Source: Clostridiales bacterium
GTDB lineage: Bacteria; Bacillota; Clostridia; Peptostreptococcales; Anaerovoracaceae
Length of the DNA: 10,389 nucleotides
Assembly (NCBI GenBank): GCA_003542355.1
Contig: DPKU01000069.1
Location: 1-10,389 of the forward strand
Direction of reading: 5' to 3'
Of the stretch, positions 4,575 to 10,389 are shown piece by piece. How positions within the stretch are numbered: the first letter of the stretch is position 1; every line of letters begins with the position of its first letter. The notes below the pieces were generated by a model, which saw only the letters and a program-made list of their open reading frames with translations, did not search any database and was not told where the DNA came from. Both the position numbers and the translations under genes were made by a program.

Positions 4575-6695
4575 ATGAGATTCCAAGATTACAGAACATT
4601 CAAGACCGCCCTGGGCGGCAAACTCCTGCAGATGGAGATCGGAAAAGTCTGCGAACTGGCCAACGGCCAGGTGATGGTACGCTATGGCGATACTGTTGTT
4701 AACGTTACAGCAGTGTGTGCAAAGAAGCCCCGCCCTGACATTGATTTTTTTCCGTTGACCTGCGATTACGAAGAAAAAATGTATGCAGCCGGCAAGATCC
4801 CAGGTGGATTCATCAAAAGAGAGGGGCGTCCTTCGGAGAAGGCTGTTCTTACCTCTCGGCTGATGGACCGGCCCATGCGGCCGCTGTTCCCCAAAGGATT
4901 CCAAAATGATGTGCAGGTTGTAGCGCTGGTCATGAGCGTTGACCTGGACTGCAGCCCGGAGATCGCCGCATTGATCGGCTCCTCCGTAGCGCTGTCGATT
5001 TCCGACATTCCATGGGAAGGACCCACGGCGGCAGTGAATGTCGGTCGTGTGGACGGCCGTCTGATCGTCAATCCCACCCTTGCAGAACGGGAAGCATCGG
5101 ACATGCATGTGACAGTATCGGGAACCAAGGAAGCTGTTATGATGGTGGAAGCCAGCGCTTTGGAAGTACCGGAAGAAGAAGTCCTGGATGCGATCATGTT
5201 CGGCCACGAAGAAATTAAAAAGATCGTGGCATTCATTGAAGAGATCGTTGCGGAAGTCGGAAAGCCCAAGATGGACGTGGTATTCAAGACTGTGCCCGAA
5301 GACATCGATGCAGCGGTCCGCGCATATGCTGTGGATAAGATGAACCAGGCGATTAAAACCTACGACAAGCAGGAACGACTGGATAATATGGATGCAGTGG
5401 AAGTCGAGACTAAAGAACATTTCGCGGAGATTTATCCGGACAACACCAAGGATATCGATGCAATCCTCTACAATATCACGAAGGAACAGGTTCGTTCCAT
5501 GATCCTGGACGAAGGGATCCGTCCCGACAACCGTAAGGCGGACGAGATCCGTCCGATCTGGTGCGAGACAGGCCTCCTGCCAAGGACCCACGGTTCCGGA
5601 CTGTTTACCAGAGGTCAGACACAGGCTCTCTCCATCGTTACATTAGGCGCTATGGGTGACTCCCAGACGCTGGACGGCATCAGCGAAGATACCGAAAAGC
5701 GCTACATGCACAACTATAATTTCCCGCCATACAGCGTGGGCGAAGCCAGACCGCTCAGAGGTCCCGGCAGACGTGAGATCGGCCATGGTGTACTGGCAGA
5801 AAAGGCATTGCTGCCCGTTCTGCCTGCGGAAGAAGAATTTCCATATGCGATTCGTGTCGTGTCGGAAATCCTCTCCTCCAACGGATCCACCTCCCAGGCT
5901 TCTGTCTGCGGAAGCTGCCTTGCACTGATGGATGCAGGTGTGCCGATCAAGGCGCCGGTGGCAGGTATCGCCATGGGTCTGATCGAACGCGTCGAAGAAG
6001 ACGGAAGCAGCAAGATGGCGATCCTTTCGGACATCCAGGGTATGGAAGACTTCCTGGGCGACATGGACTTTAAGGTCGCAGGAACAGAGAAGGGCGTTAC
6101 CGCCATCCAGATGGACATCAAAGTACACGGTCTTTCCAGACAAGTCCTTCAGGACGCTCTGAAGCAAGCTTACGCTGGCCGTATGCATATCATGGCTCAG
6201 ATGATGGATGAGATTTCCGAGCCCAGAGCCGAATTGTCTCCCTATGCGCCCAGGATCATCTCGATGAACGTGGATGTGGATAAGATCCGCGTGGTCATCG
6301 GACCGGGCGGAAAGACGATCAACAGGATCATTGCAGAGACCGGCGCAAAGATCGATATCAACGACGAAGGGCTCATTTATATCGCCGCACCGGATCTGGA
6401 AGCAGCCAACGCGGCCATGAAGCAGATCGAACTGCTGGTCAAGGAAGTAGAAGTGAACGAAGTATATACCGGAAAAGTAGTGAGGATCATGACCTTTGGA
6501 GCCTTTATCGAACTTCTGCCCGGCAAAGACGGTTTGCTGCACATTTCCAAGATCGACAAGAAGCGGATCGATAAAGTGGAAGACGTACTGAATATCGGCG
6601 ATATCGTGAAAGTCAAAGTCGAAGAGATCGATGGACAAGGACGGGTCAATCTTTCGAGAAAAGGCCTGGAAGACGAAGAGATCATCAAGGCATAA
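4575..6695 (+). CDS. pnp: Polyribonucleotide nucleotidyltransferase (PNPase)
   Basis: PNPase is a trimeric 3'-to-5' phosphorolytic exoribonuclease of mRNA decay. The 706-residue product is full length. The first RNase PH domain (about 10-145) contains FFPLTCDYEEKMYAAGKIPG and the GRPSEKAVLTSRLMDRPMRPL segment. An all-helical linker follows (about 150-310). The second, catalytic RNase PH domain (about 320-545) has RTHGSGLFTRGQTQAL, SNGSTSQASVCG for phosphate binding, and DFLGDMDFK, where Asp492, Asp498 and Lys500 align with E. coli Asp486, Asp492 and Lys494. A KH domain with VIGPGGKTINRI (about 574-585) and an S1 domain (about 628-695, YTGKVVRIMTFGAFIELLPGKDGLLH) complete it. The gene ends soon after S1 without a long tail. 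AAGGTAAGGT (4561-4570) precedes the ATG. It follows rpsO as in most bacteria. Confidence 0.99.
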   Translation: MRFQDYRTFKTALGGKLLQMEIGKVCELANGQVMVRYGDTVVNVTAVCAKKPRPDIDFFPLTCDYEEKMYAAGKIPGGFIKREGRPSEKAVLTSRLMDRPMRPLFPKGFQNDVQVVALVMSVDLDCSPEIAALIGSSVALSISDIPWEGPTAAVNVGRVDGRLIVNPTLAEREASDMHVTVSGTKEAVMMVEASALEVPEEEVLDAIMFGHEEIKKIVAFIEEIVAEVGKPKMDVVFKTVPEDIDAAVRAYAVDKMNQAIKTYDKQERLDNMDAVEVETKEHFAEIYPDNTKDIDAILYNITKEQVRSMILDEGIRPDNRKADEIRPIWCETGLLPRTHGSGLFTRGQTQALSIVTLGAMGDSQTLDGISEDTEKRYMHNYNFPPYSVGEARPLRGPGRREIGHGVLAEKALLPVLPAEEEFPYAIRVVSEILSSNGSTSQASVCGSCLALMDAGVPIKAPVAGIAMGLIERVEEDGSSKMAILSDIQGMEDFLGDMDFKVAGTEKGVTAIQMDIKVHGLSRQVLQDALKQAYAGRMHIMAQMMDEISEPRAELSPYAPRIISMNVDVDKIRVVIGPGGKTINRIIAETGAKIDINDEGLIYIAAPDLEAANAAMKQIELLVKEVEVNEVYTGKVVRIMTFGAFIELLPGKDGLLHISKIDKKRIDKVEDVLNIGDIVKVKVEEIDGQGRVNLSRKGLEDEEIIKA

Positions 6696-6709
6696 GAACG
6701 ACATGTTGC

Positions 6710-6750
6710 GAGTGGACCTGGGGCGGCATATGCCTTCAGGCCCGCTCTTT
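6710..6750 (+). terminator. Hairpin after pnp, probable terminator
   Basis: GAGTGGACCTG (6710-6720) pairs with CAGGCCCGCTC (6737-6747) at ten of eleven positions, including one G-T pair. The loop region holds a further small palindrome GGCATATGCC (6725-6734). A short TTT and then CAATT follow the 3' arm. The stem is strong but the U-tract is short. Its place between the pnp stop and a good promoter supports a terminator. Confidence 0.65.
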
Positions 6751-6776
6751 CAATTGAAAAAACCCTGTGATATAAT
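6748..6776 (+). promoter_or_regulatory. Extended -10 promoter for the M16 peptidase unit
   Basis: A perfect TATAAT (6771-6776) is preceded by TG one base upstream (6768-6769), the extended -10 element. At 17-bp spacing the -35 position reads TTTCAA (6748-6753), a weak match, which the extended -10 would compensate. The expected start is near 6783, leaving a leader of about 15 bases with AAAGGA before the ATG at 6798. The -35 position overlaps the tail of the pnp terminator. Confidence 0.8.
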
Positions 6777-6797
6777 GCACCAAAAGAAAGGATCACA

Positions 6798-8054
6798 ATG
6801 ATCATATCAGATCGGCTGCCCAGCGGCATACAAGTCATTTGTGAAGAAATCACGGACGCTCAGGCGGCCTGCATCGGCATTTGGATCGGCGCCGGCTCAT
6901 CCAGAGAAACTCTGGATCAAGCCGGTATTTCTCATTTGATCGAGCACATGCTGTTCAAAGGTACCGAAAAGCGCTCAGCCAGAGAGATCGCCCGGGATAC
7001 GGACAACATCGGAGCCAGTGTCAATGCTTTTACTGGAAAAGAGGCAACGTGCTATCATATGAAGGCGTTGACGGAAAAATTTCCCGAAGCGGTGGAGATC
7101 CTTCTGGATATGCTCTGCCATTCTGTTTTTGATCCGAAGGAGATCCGAAAGGAACGAGGCGTCATACTGGAAGAAATGCAAATGATTCAGGATACGCCTG
7201 ATGATCATATCATCGATCTGCTAACAGGAACGGTCCTGAAAGACACCGATCTGGCGTCATCGATCATCGGAACGAAAACTTCACTGCATAAGATCACCAG
7301 AGAACACATCCTGGACTATATCGACAGATATTATACCCGAGACAACATCGTTGTTTCAGTTGTAGGAAATTTTGACCGCCAGCGTCTGTATGAGCAGTTG
7401 GAAGAAGCATTGGCTTCTTTCCCGCAGATGCGCCACGAAAGCATCGAAACCAGGATCCCGGCAGGACAGAGATTTCTAGCGAAGGCCAAAGATGTGGGGC
7501 AGACCCATCTTGCCATCGGACGGACAGGCGTCTCCCTCAGCAGTGAACTTTATTATGCCCAGGCTGTGGTCAACGATGTGCTCGGAGGTAGTATGAGTTC
7601 CAGGCTGTTCCAGAATATACGGGAAGATCGGGGCTTGGCGTATACGGTATACAGTGCCTGTTCCAGCTATCTGCGAACAGGCATGTATTATATCTATGCC
7701 GGCGTGGGCCTTGGAAAAGAGGCTGAGACGCTGGATGCGATCGCATCAGAATTGAAGTTGCTGAAACAGGAGGGTCTGGCTTCGGAAGAAGTGGACATTG
7801 TTAAGCAGCGACTCAAGAGCGGATATATTTTTAGTCTGGAGAGCATGAACAGCCGAATGTATCGCCTGGGGAAGAATATGCTGTTGCTGGGGCGGTATTT
7901 CACTCCGGAGGAAGTCATGGCAGAGATCGATGCGGTCACTCAGGATGAGATCCTCGAAATCTGTCGACAGATTGGGGATTTGTCTGCCTACAGCGGCGTT
8001 TCGATCAGCAAAGAGAAACTCGACGTAAAAAAGCTTATGTCAATACGCTCATAA
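6798..8054 (+). CDS. M16 family zinc metallopeptidase (MlpA/YmxG-like)
   Basis: This is a pitrilysin/MPP-type peptidase with inverted zinc motif HLIEH (His46, Glu49 as base, His50). The distal Glu ligand is in ERGVILEEM (residues 119-127, most likely Glu126). The 418-residue length fits the short bacterial M16B members: an active half (about 1-200) and a degenerate second half (about 210-418) with GGSMSSRLFQNIREDRGLAY, the R-Y substrate-binding signature. No signal peptide is visible, so it should be cytoplasmic. In Firmicutes a homologue called MlpA or YmxG commonly lies just downstream of pnp; its substrate is not well defined. The gene has its own extended -10 promoter and is separated from dut by only 31 bases, so it is probably the first gene of a dut-dgt-dnaG unit. 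Confidence 0.93.
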   Translation: MIISDRLPSGIQVICEEITDAQAACIGIWIGAGSSRETLDQAGISHLIEHMLFKGTEKRSAREIARDTDNIGASVNAFTGKEATCYHMKALTEKFPEAVEILLDMLCHSVFDPKEIRKERGVILEEMQMIQDTPDDHIIDLLTGTVLKDTDLASSIIGTKTSLHKITREHILDYIDRYYTRDNIVVSVVGNFDRQRLYEQLEEALASFPQMRHESIETRIPAGQRFLAKAKDVGQTHLAIGRTGVSLSSELYYAQAVVNDVLGGSMSSRLFQNIREDRGLAYTVYSACSSYLRTGMYYIYAGVGLGKEAETLDAIASELKLLKQEGLASEEVDIVKQRLKSGYIFSLESMNSRMYRLGKNMLLLGRYFTPEEVMAEIDAVTQDEILEICRQIGDLSAYSGVSISKEKLDVKKLMSIRS

Positions 8055-8085
8055 GCATTCAAAACATTGGGAAGAGAAGGATATT

Positions 8086-8598
8086 ATGAAAAGAATCGCC
8101 GAATTTGAGAAAGTATCGTTTGCTGCTTTTTCCGGATCCTGTGCGGAGATGGCCTTGTGCGCAGATAATCCTGATGCGGAAAGGGTTTATCAACAAATAC
8201 GGCTCCCCCTTCGTGCAACACAAGGCTCGGCGGGCTATGATTTCTTTCTTCCATTTGCGCTGGCGTTGGCTCCGGGAGAATCCTGCTCGATTCCCACGGG
8301 CGTTCGCGTGCAGATCCAGCCTGGATGGGTGCTGATGATCTATCCGAAATCCGGATTGGGATTTCGTTATCGGCTGCAGCTTGACAACACAGTGGGTATC
8401 GTGGATTCTGATTACTACGAAGCAGATAATGAAGGACATATCATCGTCCGCATCACCAATGACAGCAAATCAGAAAAAAGTCTGTCGCTGGAAGCCGGTA
8501 AGGCGTTTGCACAGGGCGTATTCGTTGAATTCGGCATTACACAAAGCGATGCTGTAAAAGGAGAACGATCTGGAGGTTTCGGATCTACGGGGGTATAG
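8086..8598 (+). CDS. dut: dUTP diphosphatase (trimeric dUTPase family)
   Basis: dUTPase hydrolyses dUTP to dUMP and PPi, keeping uracil out of DNA and feeding dTMP synthesis. All five trimeric-family motifs are recognisable: ATQGSAGYD (44-52), PKSGLG (87-92, usual form PRSGLA), NTVGIVDSDYY (101-111), AGKAFAQGVF (137-146), and the glycine-rich C-terminal arm RSGGFGSTG (161-169). At 170 residues it is longer than the common 145-150. The surplus is about 20 residues of unconserved N-terminus and a few extra residues in motif 3, where DSDYYEADNEGHI replaces the short DYRGEI type. Such forms occur in clostridial dUTPase-like proteins. AGAAGGA lies shortly before the ATG. The stop is two bases before dgt. 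A dCTP deaminase/dUTPase relative is possible but less likely. Confidence 0.9.
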   Translation: MKRIAEFEKVSFAAFSGSCAEMALCADNPDAERVYQQIRLPLRATQGSAGYDFFLPFALALAPGESCSIPTGVRVQIQPGWVLMIYPKSGLGFRYRLQLDNTVGIVDSDYYEADNEGHIIVRITNDSKSEKSLSLEAGKAFAQGVFVEFGITQSDAVKGERSGGFGSTGV

Positions 8599-8600
8599 CC

Positions 8601-9614
8601 ATGCTGTTGAGAGAACAACTGGAACAACTGGAATGTGAGCGCCTTTCCCCATATGCGGCAAAATCTGCCGAATCAAAAGGGCGTATCACTGAGGAAGAGC
8701 CTTGCACGCTGCGGACAGACTATCAGCGGGATCGGGACCGGATCATTCACTCCAAATCCCTTCGCAGACTTATGCATAAAACCCAAGTGTTTCTTGCGCC
8801 CGAGGGAGATCATTTCCGTACCCGGCTGACGCATACCCTGGAAGTGGCGCAAATTGCACGGACCTGTGCCCGTGCGTTGAACCTGAACGAAGATTTGACA
8901 GAAGCCATCGCCATGGGTCACGACCTGGGGCACACCCCGTTTGGTCACAGTGGAGAGACGTTCCTGAACGAGCGCCACGCCCGCGGTTTTGCCCACAATG
9001 TGCAGAGCCTCCGGGTCGTGGATGTGCTGGACCTCAATCCCAAAGGGCGAGCGATGAACCTGACGAGAGAAGTGCGGGACGGCATACTGAACCATACCGG
9101 AAGTGATATTCCGTTTACGCTGGAAGGTCAGATCGTAAAAATATCGGACCGCATCGCTTACGTCAACCACGATATCGACGATGCGATACGAGGAAAAATC
9201 ATTTCTTCGGAAGAATTGCCACAGGCATGTATCGAATATCTGGGCCAGGACCATCGGACAAGGATCGACACACTGGTTCGGGACCTTGTGGCCAGCAGTG
9301 ATGGAAAGGATCAGATCCATCAGTCTCCGGAAGCTCGCCGCTATATGAATGAGCTGAGAGACTTTATGTTCGAAAGAGTTTATCACAATTCTGTTGTAAA
9401 AAAAGATTCAGAGCTGGATAAGATCCGCCATCTGATTTTCTCGTTGTATGATTTTTACCTGGAGCATCCGGACAGGCTTCCGCAGGAACAGCAGAGCATG
9501 ATGGCCCAGGACGGCCCTGAAGAAGTTGTCAAGGATCACATCGCAAATATGACGGATCGCTATGCGATCAATATCTATACGACCCACTTTGTGCCTGCAG
9601 GCTGGAAAAAATAA
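8601..9614 (+). CDS. dgt: Deoxyguanosinetriphosphate triphosphohydrolase-like protein (HD domain dNTPase)
   Basis: Enzymes of this family cleave dNTPs to deoxynucleoside and tripolyphosphate and so control dNTP pools. The 337-residue product matches the short dgt-like class common in Firmicutes, not the ~500-residue E. coli Dgt. Metal ligands are in place: His78 in RTRLTHTLEV, His107-Asp108 in AMGHDLGHTPFGHSGE, and Asp183 in KISDRIAYVNHDIDDA. The N-terminal YQRDRDRIIHSKSLRRLMHKTQVF segment is characteristic. The start ATG lies two bases after the dut stop with GGGGGT upstream (8589-8594) as ribosome binding site. Substrate preference cannot be read from sequence. Its position between dut and dnaG ties it to DNA precursor supply; dgt next to dnaG recurs in clostridial genomes. 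Confidence 0.93.
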   Translation: MLLREQLEQLECERLSPYAAKSAESKGRITEEEPCTLRTDYQRDRDRIIHSKSLRRLMHKTQVFLAPEGDHFRTRLTHTLEVAQIARTCARALNLNEDLTEAIAMGHDLGHTPFGHSGETFLNERHARGFAHNVQSLRVVDVLDLNPKGRAMNLTREVRDGILNHTGSDIPFTLEGQIVKISDRIAYVNHDIDDAIRGKIISSEELPQACIEYLGQDHRTRIDTLVRDLVASSDGKDQIHQSPEARRYMNELRDFMFERVYHNSVVKKDSELDKIRHLIFSLYDFYLEHPDRLPQEQQSMMAQDGPEEVVKDHIANMTDRYAINIYTTHFVPAGWKK

Positions 9615-9633
9615 AAAAATAATAAAGGAAACA

Positions 9634-9682
9634 GCCTGTCCGTGTAGAATATTTCAATGTACGGGACGATCGGAGGACAGGC
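9634..9682 (+). promoter_or_regulatory. Inverted repeat ending at the dnaG start
   Basis: GCCTGTCC (9634-9641) is perfectly complementary to GGACAGGC (9675-9682). The 3' arm touches the GTG start (9683) and covers the last two bases of the GGAGG Shine-Dalgarno sequence (9672-9676). The 33-base loop contains a competing short pairing CCGT (9640-9643) with ACGG (9661-9664). No T-run follows, so it is not a terminator. A folded form would reduce ribosome access to dnaG. This role is inferred. Confidence 0.5.
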
Positions 9683-10389
9683 GTGGCCCAACAGAATTAT
9701 CAGGCGGTCATCGATGAAATCAAGAGTAGGTGCAACATTGTTGACGTCATTTCCCCTTTGGTCCCACTCAAGAGGACCGGGACGAACTACAAGGGGATCT
9801 GCCCGTTTCACAGTGAGAAGACACCTTCTTTTGTTGTGTCGGACACGAAACAGATCTTTACCTGTTTTGGCTGTGGTGCATCCGGCGATGTGATCGAATT
9901 TTTCAAGCGCTATCACAATCTCACATTCCCGGAAGCGGTAGAGCGGTTGGCTCTTCAATGCGGAATACCCATTCCGGAATCCTACGGGGAACAAGGGAAG
10001 AAGAAGGAAGGCTATTACGAGATCAACCGTCAGGCAGCCAGGTATTACTATTCGGTTTTTTCCGGAAAAAAAAATCCGGGATTGACCTACATGATCGGAC
10101 GGGGGATCGAGCCCTCGGTGCTGAAAGCGTTTGGCATTGGCTATGCCGATGATTCCTGGGACAGTTTGTCCGGAGAACTGACCGGTCGCGGATTTGATCG
10201 GGATATGCTCCTCGAACTGGGCCTCGTGTCGGAAAAGAACGGTCGCATTTATGACAAGTTCAGATCCCGGGTGGTTTTTCCGATCATCAATACCCGGGGA
10301 AAAGTGATCGGTTTCGGGGGTCGGATCATCGGAGATGGAGAGCCAAAGTATCTGAATTCTCAGGAATCCATTGTTTTCCAGAAGAAGTA
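9683..10389 (+). CDS. dnaG: DNA primase DnaG, N-terminal part (3' end outside window)
   Basis: DnaG makes the RNA primers for replication. The frame runs without a stop for 235 codons to the window edge. The CHC2 zinc domain is intact: Cys40 and His43 in CPFHSEKTPSF, Cys61 and Cys64 in CFGCGASGDVIEF, the same numbers as in E. coli DnaG. A linker with a long AAA run follows, then the start of the RNA-polymerase core with RSRVVFPIINTRGKVIGFGGR and the PKYLNSQES segment. The Toprim motifs and the helicase-binding end lie beyond the window. The GTG at 9683 is chosen because GGAGG (9672-9676) lies six bases upstream and the N-terminus then matches the family. It sits 68 bases after dgt; rpoD would be the expected next gene. 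Confidence 0.97.
   Translation, partial: MAQQNYQAVIDEIKSRCNIVDVISPLVPLKRTGTNYKGICPFHSEKTPSFVVSDTKQIFTCFGCGASGDVIEFFKRYHNLTFPEAVERLALQCGIPIPESYGEQGKKKEGYYEINRQAARYYYSVFSGKKNPGLTYMIGRGIEPSVLKAFGIGYADDSWDSLSGELTGRGFDRDMLLELGLVSEKNGRIYDKFRSRVVFPIINTRGKVIGFGGRIIGDGEPKYLNSQESIVFQKK

Noticed and set aside
4500..6704. Two long antisense open frames (363 and 353 codons) opposite pnp
   Set aside because: Both are in codon register with pnp, so stops appear only where pnp uses TTA, CTA or TCA, which it nearly avoids. The translations show no family motifs and pnp is unmistakable on the + strand.
6703..6801. 32-codon frame ending in an ATGA overlap with the M16 gene
   Set aside because: It runs through the pnp terminator hairpin and across the M16 promoter, lacks a good ribosome binding site, and would not be on a transcript starting near 6783. 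It shows that ATGA-ending leader frames arise by chance here.
9398..9404. A7 run in dgt as a programmed -1 frameshift site
   Set aside because: It fits the A-AAA-AAA register, but the -1 frame stops after a handful of codons, no downstream stimulatory structure is obvious, and the zero frame already gives a normal-length dgt product.
9642..9650. Promoter for dnaG using TAGAAT at 9645-9650
   Set aside because: No -35 match lies at 16-18 bp spacing and the TG is not placed for an extended -10, so the evidence is too weak.
9657..9893. 78-codon frame starting before dnaG
   Set aside because: It is an out-of-frame shadow of the DnaG zinc domain; the GTG at 9683 has the Shine-Dalgarno and gives a perfect family match.

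Overview
The window is a stretch of bacterial chromosome carrying housekeeping genes, all on the + strand and densely packed. Gene content and order match low-G+C Gram-positive bacteria (Firmicutes/Bacillota), most likely an anaerobic Clostridia-type organism, although base composition looks close to 50% G+C by eye. The evidence is the order infB-rbfA-nrnA-truB-ribF, then rpsO-pnp-M16 peptidase, then dut-dgt-dnaG. The class-level assignment is an inference from gene order and protein motifs. I see no mobile elements, CRISPR arrays, tRNAs, rRNAs or phage genes.

Region 1 (1-4016) is the distal part of the nusA-infB type translation operon. It holds the 3' end of infB (initiation factor IF-2), rbfA (30S maturation), nrnA (DHH/DHHA1 nanoRNase/pAp phosphatase), truB (tRNA pseudouridine-55 synthase), ribF (FAD synthetase) and an unrecognised 80-codon gene. 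The nrnA/truB and truB/ribF junctions are 4-base ATGA overlaps. The small gene starts inside the 3' end of ribF behind a perfect Shine-Dalgarno sequence.

Region 2 (4017-6797) is the rpsO-pnp pair. rpsO has its own sigma-A-type promoter, a dyad around the -35 box, and a leader that can fold and also contains a 26-codon micro-ORF ending on the rpsO start. A GC-rich terminator-like hairpin follows rpsO. A long nested stem-loop then precedes pnp, in the position where the E. coli pnp leader carries its autoregulatory RNase III hairpin. pnp ends with another hairpin.

Region 3 (about 6750-10389) starts at an extended -10 promoter. It contains an M16 zinc peptidase (MlpA/YmxG type), a dUTPase, a dGTPase-like HD phosphohydrolase, and the first 235 codons of DnaG primase, which runs off the window. 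The grouping puts nucleotide-pool genes directly upstream of the primase. A perfect 8-bp inverted repeat abuts the dnaG start and overlaps its Shine-Dalgarno sequence. Early dnaG contains an A9 run at which a one-base slip in either direction would give a zinc-domain-only product.

No unknown multi-gene system was found. The points of interest are candidate RNA-level controls (rpsO leader, pnp leader, dnaG start), the small unknown gene after ribF, and a high local density of GATC.
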